32,985 nt of DNA, taken from positions 78,763 to 111,747 of the forward strand of contig NZ_JAEUXJ010000015.1 in the NCBI RefSeq assembly GCF_016775475.1, written 5' to 3'. Below, piece by piece: positions 1 through 11,800 of the stretch (the stretch's first letter is position 1; every line of letters starts with the position of its first letter). The translations under genes and the position numbers were made by a program. The stretch comes from Belnapia mucosa (GTDB lineage Bacteria; Pseudomonadota; Alphaproteobacteria; Acetobacterales; Acetobacteraceae). The notes beneath the pieces are model-generated. The model was not told the DNA's origin, did no database searches, and was given only the letters and a program-made list of their open reading frames with translations.

Positions 1-2252
<2,252 letters not shown>

Positions 2253-2310
2253 CGTCTGGTCTCCCCCTTCGAATGCGTGCGCGGCGCCCCCATGCGCCTC
2301 TTGTCCGGAA

Positions 2311-3702
2311 TCAGCGGGTCGCATGCGCGACCTCCACCCGCCCGATGGCGCGGCCGCGCCGATCGAGCATCGCGTCGAGATAGAGGATGTCGGCCTCGCT
2401 CAAATCGCCGGCGAGGCGCTTCAACCCCATCAGGTTCAGCAGGTAATTGTAGCGGCCGCTGAGCACCGCGCGTTCGGCCTGGAACTGGTCGCGCTCGGCA
2501 TCCAGCACCTCCTTCAGCCGCAGCACGCCGCCGACAAGGCGCTGGCGCTTCGAGACGACGACGCGCGCCTGCGCCTCGGCGGCCCGCAGCAGCGCCGGCT
2601 CCCGCCGGGCATTGGAGACGACTTCCTCGAAAGCGCCGCGCACCTGTTGCTCGACCTCGAGCCGCTGGTCCTCGACCCGGTAGAGCGAGGCGCGGTGGCG
2701 GGCGCGGGCGGCGAAATACGGGTAGCCGCCGCCATCGCCGTTGAAGAGCGGCACGGTGAGGCGGAACAGCAGCGTGCGGTCATCGATGCCCGACCCGCCG
2801 CCATAGACCGAGCCGCCGGTGACCTGGTGGCTCTGGGTGAAGCGGAGATCGACGCGCGGCAGAGTGCCGGCGGCGGCGTTCAGCGCCTGGGCGCGCGCCT
2901 CATTGGCCGCCTCCTGCGCCACCAGCACCTCGGCATTGCGGTCGCGGGCGCGCTCCACCCAGGTCTCGGGCGTGGGCGGCGAGGGTTCCGGCATCGGGAT
3001 GCGGCCGCCGAGCGGGGCGATGCCGGCGATGCGGCGGGCGGTGCGGCGCTCCAGCCCCGCAATCGCCTCGTTCAGCGCGGCGGCGGCGGCCATGGTCTGC
3101 GCCTCGGCGCCGCGCAGCCGGGCCGCGACCTCATCCGCATCGGCGGGCGTGGCCAGGCCGAGCCGGCCGCGCTGCTCCACCTCCTGCATCTGCCGGCGTA
3201 GGGTGCGCTCCTCGGCGCTGGCGATCGCATGGCCATCGGCCGAGCCGAGCGCGGTGAGATAGGCCTGCACCACCTCGAACAGCACGCGCTGGCGGACGCC
3301 GTCCAGTTCCTCCCGCGCGCGGCGGAGCGTTGCATGCGCACCGGCGAGCTGGGCGAAGACGCGGGCATCGAAGAGCGGCTGGACCACTTCCAGCGTCATG
3401 CCGCGATTGCTGAATTCGGAGACGCCGATCCGATAGACCGGCGTGCTGCTGCGGAAGACGTCCAGCCTCTCGCGCGCCGTGTCGAAGACCATGTTGGCGC
3501 GGGGGCCGAGGCCGATATAGGCGTCCCGCACCGCATGCCGCGCGGCATCCCGCCCGGCCGCGGCCTGCCGCATCGTCGGATGCTGCGCCAGCGCCGCCTC
3601 GGCGAGATCGAGCAGCCCGATGCCGCCCGAAGCCGGCGCATCGGCCCGCGCCGCCGGCGCCGCCACGACCAGCGCGGCGAGGATAAGGGCGCGCAGGCTC
3701 AC
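2311..3702 (-). CDS. TolC-family outer-membrane channel protein
   Basis: Outer-membrane factor that would form the exit duct of a tripartite secretion or efflux complex. The product (463 residues from the GTG start) has a signal peptide (SLRALILAALVVAAPAARA) and two related alpha-helical halves typical of the family. Visible landmarks include the early LAEAALAQHPTMRQA helix, VVQPLFDARVFAQL, LTVPLFNGDGGGYPYF in the second half and YNYLLNLMGLKRLAG near the end. Length is usual for TolC proteins. A start at ATG 3729 would add nine residues (MPRRAGAGL) ahead of the signal peptide. The GTG at 3702 is preferred because it places the signal peptide at the N-terminus and overlaps the TGA of the upstream adaptor gene as GTGA, the usual arrangement for translational coupling. 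It sits directly after the HlyD-type adaptor, which fits a partner role. Confidence 0.92.
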   Translation of the reverse strand: MSLRALILAALVVAAPAARADAPASGGIGLLDLAEAALAQHPTMRQAAAGRDAARHAVRDAYIGLGPRANMVFDTARERLDVFRSSTPVYRIGVSEFSNRGMTLEVVQPLFDARVFAQLAGAHATLRRAREELDGVRQRVLFEVVQAYLTALGSADGHAIASAEERTLRRQMQEVEQRGRLGLATPADADEVAARLRGAEAQTMAAAAALNEAIAGLERRTARRIAGIAPLGGRIPMPEPSPPTPETWVERARDRNAEVLVAQEAANEARAQALNAAAGTLPRVDLRFTQSHQVTGGSVYGGGSGIDDRTLLFRLTVPLFNGDGGGYPYFAARARHRASLYRVEDQRLEVEQQVRGAFEEVVSNARREPALLRAAEAQARVVVSKRQRLVGGVLRLKEVLDAERDQFQAERAVLSGRYNYLLNLMGLKRLAGDLSEADILYLDAMLDRRGRAIGRVEVAHATR

Positions 3703-4520
3703 GAGGCCGGCTCCAGCGCGGCGCGGCACTTGATGCCGGCGGGGATGCGGCCGGCCACATTGTCCAGCACGAAGCGGATATTGAAGGTGTCGCTGCGTGG
3801 ATCGACCACGGGATCGACCACCGCGACCTCCGCCAGCACCGGGTCGAGGCCGGGCAGCAAGAAGCTGATGCGGGCATGGCTGCCGACATGCAGGCCGGTG
3901 CGCAGGGCGGAGGGTAGCGAGACCTCCACATGCAGCCGGTCCACCTGCTCGATCACCAGGATCGGCTTGTCGCGCACCTGCTCGCCGCCGCTCAGGATCC
4001 GGTCGGTGACGACGCCATCGACCGGGCTGCGGATGGAGCGGATGGCGAGCGCCGCGCGGGCCTGCTCCAGCTCGGCGCGGGCGATGACCAACGATTCCGT
4101 GGCGCTGGCGGCATCCATCGCGGCCACGTCGCGCTCGGTGCGGATCTGGTCGAGCTCCTGCTCGGAGACGAAGCGCTCCCCGGCCAGGGGACGGTTGCGG
4201 CTGAGGGTGCGGTCGGCCAGCGCCATGCGGGCGCGACGCAGCTTGAGCTGCGCATCCGACGAGGCGCGGGCCTGGGCCAGCGCCACCTGGGCCTGCTCCA
4301 CCTCGGACTGGAGCTGGGCCACGACCTGGCCGCGGCGCACGCGGTCGCCCCGCTCCACCAGCACATCGGAGAGGACGCCGACGACCGGGCTCGCCAGCTC
4401 GATCCGGCGGGAGGAGGTGACCTGGCAGGGGAAATCCGCGGCCGGCAGCGGCGCCGGCAGGCGCTGCGCCAGGGCCGGGCCAGCCGCGAGCAGAAGGGCA
4501 GGCAATACGATACTACGCAT
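3699..4520 (-). CDS. Small periplasmic adaptor (HlyD/RND membrane-fusion type)
   Basis: Membrane-fusion protein expected to bridge an inner-membrane component to TolC in the periplasm. The 273-residue product has a signal peptide (residues 1-19, ending ALAQ). The first lipoyl half-motif is around ELASPVVGVLSDVLVERGDRV (41-61), followed by a coiled-coil hairpin rich in A, Q, E and R (about 68-160), and the second lipoyl half at IRSPVDGVVTDRILSGGEQV (163-182). A beta-barrel region follows, ending with RIPAGIKCRAALEPA. It is shorter than typical RND adaptors (about 350-400 residues), apparently lacking most of the membrane-proximal domain. The ATG lies inside the end of the M50 gene (8-base overlap) and its stop overlaps the TolC start, so the genes are probably translationally coupled. 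Confidence 0.88.
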   Translation of the reverse strand: MRSIVLPALLLAAGPALAQRLPAPLPAADFPCQVTSSRRIELASPVVGVLSDVLVERGDRVRRGQVVAQLQSEVEQAQVALAQARASSDAQLKLRRARMALADRTLSRNRPLAGERFVSEQELDQIRTERDVAAMDAASATESLVIARAELEQARAALAIRSIRSPVDGVVTDRILSGGEQVRDKPILVIEQVDRLHVEVSLPSALRTGLHVGSHARISFLLPGLDPVLAEVAVVDPVVDPRSDTFNIRFVLDNVAGRIPAGIKCRAALEPAS

Positions 4521-6654
4521 GAAGATGCCTCAGGAAGGCGAGGCGGATACGCCGCCACAACTGGAAGCCAAGCGGTTCGGGGTCGAAGGCGAAGCGGACA
4601 TGGACCCGGCCTTCGAGGAAGCGCCGGGCGAGCGGGGTCTCCGGCGCCAGCTCCACCAGATAGGCCGGTTCGGCGAGGCGCTGGGCGCCGTTGCGGTCGG
4701 GCGTGACGGCATGGGTGCCGCCGCCATCGAGGCCGAGCGCGGCATTCGGCAACAGCTCGGTCGCCGAGGGCGAGATGCGGGCGAGGCGCGCGGGCAGCGG
4801 CGTCTCGATGGCGAAGGCGGGGCGGATCGAGACCGCGCGCAGCCCGTCGCGCACCAGCCCGATCTGGTCCATCGGCACCAGCACCCGGACCACGGCGCGG
4901 ACGCCGTCATAGACGATGCCGAGCTGGTCGCCGCGTTGCAGGAAGCGGCCGGGCAGATCGGTCGGGTTGGGCAGCACCAGCTCCCCGGCGGCGGGGCTGA
5001 CCAGCAGCAGGTTGCGCCGGTCGCGCTCCGCTTCGGCCAGCTCGCGCTCGGCCTGGCGGAGTTGCTCGGCGGTATTGGCCGCCTTCACCCGGTCCTGCGG
5101 GTATTGCATCTGCTGCAGGGCGGCGAGTTCGGCGACGCGGCCGGCGGCGCGGGCGAGGCGTGCCTCCACCGCCGGCTCCTCCAGCCGGGCCAGCGGGGTG
5201 CCAGGGGCGACGGCGGCGCCCGGTGCGACCAGCAGCGCGGCGACGGTGCCGCCGATGCCGGCACGGGCGGCCGCTTCCTCCGGCATCGCCACCACGCCCT
5301 CGGCGAGGCTGCGATGCGGCGCCGGCACGACGAAGAGCAGGGCAAGCACGCCAAGGACCAGCGCGCCGAGGCCGAAGGCGGCGCGGCTGCGGCCCTCCGC
5401 CGGGGCCCGCTGCACGCCGCGCAGCGCGGTCCCGACCAGCGGCCAGCAATAGCCGATCGTGGCCCAGATCCCGAGGCCGATGCCGATCTCCGCATATTGC
5501 TCGGCGACCATGAAGGCGATCGCCAGCATCAGGCCGAAGCGGTAGACGAAGGAGGCCGGGCCATAGAGGGCGAACCAGAGCCGCTCGCCCGGCGTGCCTG
5601 CCGGTTCGGCCTGGGAGGCGTCGCCGAGAATGAAGCGGCGGAAGGCCCAACCGAGCCAGAGGCCGGCGCGAGTGCCAAGCCCCGGAATCTCCACCGCATC
5701 GGCCAGTACGTAATAGCCGTCGAAGCGCTGCAACGGATTGCCGTTGAACAGCAAGGTGGAGAAGCCGCTGACCAGGATGACGTTGTAGCAGATGCTCCGC
5801 AGCAGCCCCGGCTCCGCCGCCGCCCAAAGCGCGAGGGCGATGCTGCCGATGAACAGCTCCGCCAGGATGCCGGCGGCGCCGATCAGCATCCGGTCGGTCT
5901 TGCGCTCCAGCGTCGCGGCGGCGGTGGCATCAACGAAAGGCACCGGGAAGAAAGCGGCGAAGAGCAGCCCGACCTGCCGGCACTCCACGCCGCAATGGCG
6001 CAGCGCGAGGCCATGGCCCAGCTCATGGATCGCCTTCACCACCGGATAGACCAGGCCGACCAGCAGCAGGTTCTGGGCGGAGAAGAGTTGGTCGGAGAAA
6101 TCCGCCGCCAGCGGCCCCCAATGCATCAGCCCGATCACGGCGCCCATGGCGACCACGGCCAGCCAGAGGGCAAGGCCGAAGGGTCCGAAGATCCAGCCGA
6201 GCCGCGGCGCCAGCCGGTCCAGCAGCGGGGTCGGGTCGAACAGGCCGAGCTTGAAGGAGAGCGGGTTGCGCAGCGAGGCCATCAGGCTGCGCCGCGCCTC
6301 CTGCCGCCGCCGCCGGGTCAGCGCCGCGGCATCCGGCGCCGGATCGCGCAGCAGGCCGAGGCTGTGGAGTTGCATCAGGAACTGGCCGATGCGGCGGCTG
6401 TCGGGCGGCGGCACATCCGGCCGCGCGGCCAGGGACTGGACGATCTCGCCCATCGGCCGCTCGCCATCCATGGCGCCGACCACCTCCGCCCCGCTGGCGG
6501 AGACGCGGTAGAGCCGGTGCGCCGCGCGGTCATGCAGCACATACCAGGGCTGGCCGCGATAGCGGTGGCGGAACACCGCGATGCCGGGCTTCAGCACCGG
6601 GCGGCGCAGCGCTTCCGGCATCGCCTGGGGGGTCGCAGCGGCGGTGGCACTCAT
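4513..6654 (-). CDS. PqqD-like / M50 site-2-type metalloprotease / HlyD-like adaptor fusion
   Basis: A 713-residue polytopic inner-membrane protein. Residues about 20-105 resemble a PqqD-type winged-helix domain (PVLKPGIAVFRHRYRGQPWY, then a helix-rich part ending HSLGLL). PqqD-like domains act as peptide-recognition elements in RiPP systems. Several hydrophobic segments follow (about 157-176, 193-208, 256-279, 286-303, 370-385, 391-411). The M50 zinc motif HELGH is at 210-214, and the family's second motif is seen as NPLQRFDGYY at 306-315, with D312 the likely third zinc ligand, so the protease looks catalytically intact. A further membrane segment (about 426-443) leads to a periplasmic part with lipoyl-like and coiled-coil regions (about 455-585) and a C-terminal barrel-like region. 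It overlaps the upstream gene by four bases (ATGA) and the downstream adaptor by eight. Proteolysis and export are inferred from the domains; the substrate is not shown by the sequence. Confidence 0.88.
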   Translation of the reverse strand: MSATAAATPQAMPEALRRPVLKPGIAVFRHRYRGQPWYVLHDRAAHRLYRVSASGAEVVGAMDGERPMGEIVQSLAARPDVPPPDSRRIGQFLMQLHSLGLLRDPAPDAAALTRRRRQEARRSLMASLRNPLSFKLGLFDPTPLLDRLAPRLGWIFGPFGLALWLAVVAMGAVIGLMHWGPLAADFSDQLFSAQNLLLVGLVYPVVKAIHELGHGLALRHCGVECRQVGLLFAAFFPVPFVDATAAATLERKTDRMLIGAAGILAELFIGSIALALWAAAEPGLLRSICYNVILVSGFSTLLFNGNPLQRFDGYYVLADAVEIPGLGTRAGLWLGWAFRRFILGDASQAEPAGTPGERLWFALYGPASFVYRFGLMLAIAFMVAEQYAEIGIGLGIWATIGYCWPLVGTALRGVQRAPAEGRSRAAFGLGALVLGVLALLFVVPAPHRSLAEGVVAMPEEAAARAGIGGTVAALLVAPGAAVAPGTPLARLEEPAVEARLARAAGRVAELAALQQMQYPQDRVKAANTAEQLRQAERELAEAERDRRNLLLVSPAAGELVLPNPTDLPGRFLQRGDQLGIVYDGVRAVVRVLVPMDQIGLVRDGLRAVSIRPAFAIETPLPARLARISPSATELLPNAALGLDGGGTHAVTPDRNGAQRLAEPAYLVELAPETPLARRFLEGRVHVRFAFDPEPLGFQLWRRIRLAFLRHLHA

Positions 6655-8504
6655 GGCAGCCAGGCCCAGAGCTTCAGGCGCAGCCAGGTCAGGGCGCTGC
6701 GGCTGGCGATCCAGACCAGCCGGGCCGGCCCCGCCTCGATCTTGCCGATGCCCTGCATGCCGGGGCGGAGGCTGGCATCCTCCTCATCCAGCCGGGCCTC
6801 GACGCGGAAGCTGTTATGGCCTTCCTTGGCGGTGGCCAGCGGCGTCACGGCGGTGACGGTGAAGCCATAGGAGGTCTGCGGCAGGGCCGAGAGCAACAGC
6901 CTTCCATGCTGCCCAGGCTCGACCGCGGCGAATTGGGTCTCATTGACCTCGAGCACCACCCGCCAGGAATCCAGCGGCGAGAGCTCATAGACGATATCGC
7001 CGCGGCGGAGCGGCGCGCCGAGGGACTGGCGCGGGTCGCCGGCGATGACGATGCCGTCGAAGGGCGCGGCGAGGCTGGCGCGGGCGAGGTTCTGCTCGGC
7101 CAGGTGCAGCTCCGCCTCGGCCTGCTGGCGCCGGGCGGCGGCGATACTGGCAGCGGCAATGTCGCGGCGGCCAATCGCCTCATCCATCTGGCGCTGGCTC
7201 TCGGCCAGCCGGCCTTCCTGCTCGGCGCGCTGCAGGCGCTGCTCCCGCTCATCCAGCCGGGCGAGGATGGTGCCGGCGGGGACGCGGTCGCCCGGGCGGG
7301 CGGCGGCATCGGCCAGGAAGCCGTCGAAGGGCGCCGTCACGGCCCGCCGCACCGCGCCTTCCAGCGTGGCATGGGCGGCGACGCGATACTCGATGCGGAG
7401 GAAGGCGCCGGCCAGGACCAGCCCGACCACGGCAGCGGCGATCAGGCCGCGCGTGACGTCGCGCGGCGGCACCCAGGCGCGCGCCGTCTCAGCCAGGCGG
7501 GCGCCGGCATGGGCGAGCAGCCCACGCTCCGCCCGCAGCCGGAGGGCGAGCAGCGGCGCCAGCTCCTCCAATAGGGTCTGCCATTCGGTTGCGGAGATCG
7601 GGGCGGCGGTGCCGAGGCCGCCCTCGATCACCGCGGCGAGGAAGGGGGGGCCACCCTCCGGCGGGGCGCAGGTCAGGGTCAGCACCCAGCCGGCCGTCTC
7701 CCCCTGGCCGAGCCGCTGCTGCGCGCCATGCGGCGAGAGCTGGCCCGGCAGGGGCGGCCAGGCGACGGGGGCAGCGGCCTCCACTGCCTCCTCCATCGCC
7801 GCGGCGAGCGCGACGCTGAAATCGGTGCGGGACTTGGCCAGCCGCCCGCGGGATGTGGCGAAGGGCCGCATGGCGCCGGGCGTGCCGGAGCCGAGGCTGA
7901 CCCGCATCGCCTGCAGCCGCTCGGCCAGCAGGGTGCAAAGCACTTCGCCGATGCCGGCCAGGTCCCCTTCCCCGCCGATGGCCCGTAGCAGCTCCGGCGG
8001 GGCGCCGGGCGGCAATGCCGGGGCGGCGGCGGGCAGGCCGCGGCCGAACCAGCCGAGGCCCCATTGCAGCAGCCGATTGGCCGCATCGAGCATGGCGGCA
8101 TCCGCCGCCGCGATATCCAGCGCGACGACGCCGAGCAGCCCTTCATCGCCCGGCAGCGGCACGGCGAGTTGGCCGCTCGCCTCCTCGCCGCCGGCGGCGA
8201 CGCTGCGGCCGGTTTGCAGGCAACGCTCGGCCGCCTTGGCCAGGGCGAAGCTGACCTCGGCCTGGCCGAAGGAGGCGGTGCGGGTGAAGCGGGCCTCGGC
8301 ACCCTGGCGCAGCGCGACGAAGCCGCCGATGACCCGGGCAGGGCCGCCGGTGGCGTCGCGCACCATCCCCGCCACCAGCGCGACCGCGAGGTCGAGCCAG
8401 GGCTTGGAGGCGCGTTGCGCATCGCCGGCCGCGCGCAGCGCCCGCCAGGCTGCCAGCCCGGCATCGCCACCCGTCATCCCGGCCGAGGCAGGCCCCGCTG
8501 TCAT
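6651..8504 (-). CDS. Membrane-anchored HlyD-family adaptor with a large GAF-like N-terminal region
   Basis: From the ATG at 8504 the product has 617 residues. The first 345 or so are soluble. They include a part around residues 35-155 that resembles a GAF-type sensory fold (ASKPWLDLAVALVAGMVRDA through QLAVPLPGDEGLLGVVALD). A single membrane span follows at about 352-369. The rest is a HlyD-type adaptor: first lipoyl half APFDGFLADAAARPGDRV (391-408), a coiled coil rich in Q, E, R and A (about 418-477), second lipoyl half APFDGIVIAGDPRQSLGAPL (480-499) and a barrel with LRPGMQGIGKIEAG near the end. This topology puts the GAF-like part in the cytoplasm and the adaptor in the periplasm. The frame is open further upstream to 8600, but that would overlap the DUF3467 gene; 8504 has purine-rich sequence before it. 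Its stop overlaps the M50 start as ATGA. GAF assignment is by pattern only; HlyD assignment is firm. Confidence 0.85.
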   Translation of the reverse strand: MTAGPASAGMTGGDAGLAAWRALRAAGDAQRASKPWLDLAVALVAGMVRDATGGPARVIGGFVALRQGAEARFTRTASFGQAEVSFALAKAAERCLQTGRSVAAGGEEASGQLAVPLPGDEGLLGVVALDIAAADAAMLDAANRLLQWGLGWFGRGLPAAAPALPPGAPPELLRAIGGEGDLAGIGEVLCTLLAERLQAMRVSLGSGTPGAMRPFATSRGRLAKSRTDFSVALAAAMEEAVEAAAPVAWPPLPGQLSPHGAQQRLGQGETAGWVLTLTCAPPEGGPPFLAAVIEGGLGTAAPISATEWQTLLEELAPLLALRLRAERGLLAHAGARLAETARAWVPPRDVTRGLIAAAVVGLVLAGAFLRIEYRVAAHATLEGAVRRAVTAPFDGFLADAAARPGDRVPAGTILARLDEREQRLQRAEQEGRLAESQRQMDEAIGRRDIAAASIAAARRQQAEAELHLAEQNLARASLAAPFDGIVIAGDPRQSLGAPLRRGDIVYELSPLDSWRVVLEVNETQFAAVEPGQHGRLLLSALPQTSYGFTVTAVTPLATAKEGHNSFRVEARLDEEDASLRPGMQGIGKIEAGPARLVWIASRSALTWLRLKLWAWLP

Positions 8505-8523
8505 CTCCCGCGCCTGTCCCGCC

Positions 8524-8817
8524 TCAGCCCAGCTGGCCGTAGGTCCGCTCGTATTCCTCGATGGTCTTGCCCAGCATGTGCAGCAGCCGCTTGGCGGCAT
8601 GCGGGTTGAGCAGGACGCGGTCGCTGAGGGTGACGGTGATTTCCTCGGCGCTGTTCATCCAGGCCTGGTTGGTGCCGAGGAGGACCATGATCTCCTCCCG
8701 GCTGGCGACGACGTTGCAGACATTGGCATAGGTCGTGCGCATCGCCGCATCGTCCCACTTGATGCGGGTGCCGCCGATGACGGTGGTCTTGGGCGGCAGG
8801 GTCGTGTCGGTGCTCAT
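8524..8817 (-). CDS. DUF3467-family small protein
   Basis: A 97-residue protein without signal peptide or membrane segment, so probably cytoplasmic. The core matches the DUF3467 pattern: a strand containing YANVCNVVASREEIMVLLG, a middle strand ITVTLSDRVLLNPHAAKRLL, and a C-terminal helix LHMLGKTIEEYERTYG. The function of DUF3467 is not established. It lies 42 bases after the giant gene and 19 before the GAF-HlyD gene, so it is part of the operon. A chaperone or regulatory role for export of the giant protein would be guesswork from position alone. Confidence 0.8.
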   Translation of the reverse strand: MSTDTTLPPKTTVIGGTRIKWDDAAMRTTYANVCNVVASREEIMVLLGTNQAWMNSAEEITVTLSDRVLLNPHAAKRLLHMLGKTIEEYERTYGQLG

Positions 8818-8859
8818 GCCAATGTCTCTGTTCTGGTCGGTGAAGCGATGTCCGCCCGC

Positions 8860-11800
8860 TCAGGCCGCGAGCGGCCCGAGATCGAGCACCGGGGTGGTGG
8901 CCCCGGCATCGAGGAGGGGTGCGGCCACCTCTTCCTCTTCCTCCTCCGTCCGCCACAGCCCGCTCGCCTCGTCGTAGAGGGTGGTGGTGCCGGGGCGGAG
9001 CAGGCGCTCCGCCGGCAGCGTCGCAGGGGCGGCGGCGGTGGTGGTCGTAGCGATGGACTCGGCGGCCATCAGCGCCACCTTCCCGGCCAGCGAGGCGAGA
9101 TCCTGCGCCGAGGCGAGGGTATCGGTCCCTGCGACGACATAGACCGGCTGGCTGGTCAGCGCCGGGGCGCCCTTCGGCGCGCTGCCGCCGGAGTTCAGCA
9201 CGATATTGGTGCCACCGCCGGTGGTGATGCTGGCCGCCTGGGCATAGCCGAGTTCGGTCTCGCTGGCGGTGATCAGCGTGCCGGCCGGGCCGGTGCGCGT
9301 CACCTTGCCCGAGGCGCCGACGACGATGTTGTTGCCCGCGCCGAGCTTGATGCTGTTCACCCCGGCGCCGCCCATGACGACGTTGTTGCCGGCGCCCGCG
9401 ATGATGGTCGCCCCATCGGTCGGCAGCGGGCTGCCAAGGCCGGCGAAGGGCGCCGTGGTCGCTGGCGTGACATTGCCGACCACCGGGATGGTGCGGCCGA
9501 GCACGTCCGGATGCGCGCCGGAAGCACGATCCGCCGGGCTGTAGGCGGTGAAGCTGGCATAGTTGACCTGGCCGAGATGCCCGATCAGGACATTGTTGCC
9601 ATCGCCCGCCGCGATGGTGTTGTTGCCCGGGCCGCCGAAGGCGATGTTGCTGCCCGGCGCGCCGGTGCCGAGCCGCAGCACGTTCTTGCCGCCCTGCGTC
9701 TCCTCCACCGTATGGGCATCGAGCAGGGCGCCGGTGATCGGATCCCGGGTGACGACGCCGGCTGCGCCGAAGACGATGTTGTTGCCGGACCCGGTGGTGA
9801 TGCTGTTGTTCCCCGCCCCGCCGACGATGATGTTGTCGCCCCGGCCGACCGTGATGACGCTGCCACCCGCGTGGGTGGGCACCTGGTCGAGGCCGGCCGT
9901 GCCGCCGGGAGAGAAGGGGAACAGGTTCGACACTTCCGGGATCACGCGTCCGATGATGTCGGGCTTTGTGCCATCGGCACGTTGCGCGTTCGTGTACCGG
10001 CTCATGATTCCGAAATCGACCGCACCCAGATGGCCGAGGATGATGTTGTTCCCCGGACCGGCGGTGATCCGGTTGAAGCCCGGTCCGCCGAAGATGACCT
10101 GGCTGCTGGTCCCGCGCAGGCCGGCGGCGATGGTGTTGTTGCCGCCCTGCGCTTCCTCGACCGTCGTGGCATAGACCACCGACCGGTTGACCGAATCGCG
10201 GGTGACCGCGCCGGCCGAGCCGAAGATGAGGTTCGACCCGTAGCCGGCGACGATGGTGTTGTCCCCGGCGCCGCCCATGATGACGTTCTTGCCGTTGCCG
10301 GCATAGATGGTGGACCCCGCCACCGCCATCGGCTGGTCGAGCGTGGTGAAGGGGGCGGTTGTGCGCGGCGAGCGGTTGCCGAGTTCCGGCAGGACCCGGC
10401 CCACGATGTCCGGCAGCGCGCCACTGGCCCGCTGGGCATCGGTATAGAGCAGGAAGAGGCCCAGATTCACCTGACCGAGATGGCCGAAGACAATGTTGTC
10501 GCGGTCGCCCACCGTGATCAGGTTGTTGCCGGCCCCGCCGAAGACCAGGTTGCGGCCATTGCCGAGGGTGATCTGGTGGCTGCCGCCCAGATTCTCCTCG
10601 ATGGTGGTGGCGACCAGGACGCTGCCACCAACCGCGGTGCGGGTGACCGCGCCCGAGGCGCCGAACACCGTGTTGTCGCCGCCCGCCGCCTGGATGACGT
10701 TGTTGCCGGCGCCGCCGATGATGATGTTGTTGCCGCGGCCGGCGATGATGGTTCCGCCGGCGACCGCGAGAGGTTTGTCCAGATCCGGCGTCGGCACGGT
10801 GGTGGAGCCGATCTCCGGCACCGTCCGGCCGATCAGGTCGGGCCGGGACCCATCCGCCCGCTGCACCTGGCTGAAGCTGAAGACGCCGTTATTCTCGATG
10901 CCGAGATGGCCGAACAGGATGTTGTTGCCATCGCCGGCCCGGATCACATTGGTCCCGGCGCCGCCGAAGACTAGATTGTTGCCGAGCCCGCCGAGGCCGA
11001 CCGTGATGCGGTTGTTGCCGCCCAGGCTCTCCTCGACTGTCTGGGCGAGGATCAGGGCGTTGTTCGCCCCGACCCGGCCGTCCCGCGTCACGCTGCCGGC
11101 CGCGCCGAAGATGATGTTGTTGCCGGTGCCGGCAGTGATGCTGTTATCCCCGGCGCCGCCCATGATGATGTTGTTGCCATTGCCGGCCATGATGGTGGAG
11201 CCGGTGGTGGCCAGCACCGATCCGTCCTGGCCGCGGGTGAAGCCCAGCACGTCCGGCGCGATGCCGTTCTGCTTCGGCGTCGCCAGCCGGTCGAGATCGA
11301 CGGCGCCGATATGGCCGAAGATCACGCTGCTGCCCTGGCCGGTGGTGATGGTGTTGTTGCCCGAGCCACCGAAGACGAAGTTGTTGCCGTCGGCGGTGGT
11401 GATGACGTTGTTGCCGCCGGTGTTCTCCTCGGTCGCCTCGGTCCGCGCCTGATGGATCTTGAGCCCGCCCTGCGGCAGGTAGTCCATGGTCACATAGCCA
11501 TTGCCGCCGAAGATCACCTCCGTCCGGTCCGCCGAGGTGACGGCCGGGGTGTTCTGCACCGGATCCGCCGGCTGCAGGTTGTCGAAGGTCTGGATGGTGT
11601 CGTTGCCGCCGCCGCCCATGATGACGGCGCTGTGGCTGGCCTTGATGATGCTGTCGCCATTGCCCGGATCGGCGCTGTGCCGGCCCTGGATGGTCAGGCT
11701 GCCGCCGCCATTGCTGGCGACAACGCTGCCGAAATGGCCGATGACCACATCGGTGCCGGTGCCGGCATCGATGCTCTGGCTGCCGGCCCCACCCAGGATG

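Noticed and set aside
3229..6870. Plus-strand open frame of 1,213 codons opposite the adaptor and M50 genes
   Set aside because: Arg/Gly/Ala/His-rich composition without domains; it is the antisense shadow of well-recognised minus-strand genes in GC-rich DNA.
7045..10974. Plus-strand open frame of 1,309 codons spanning several minus-strand genes
   Set aside because: Crosses gene boundaries of the opposite operon, is low in complexity and has no recognisable family.
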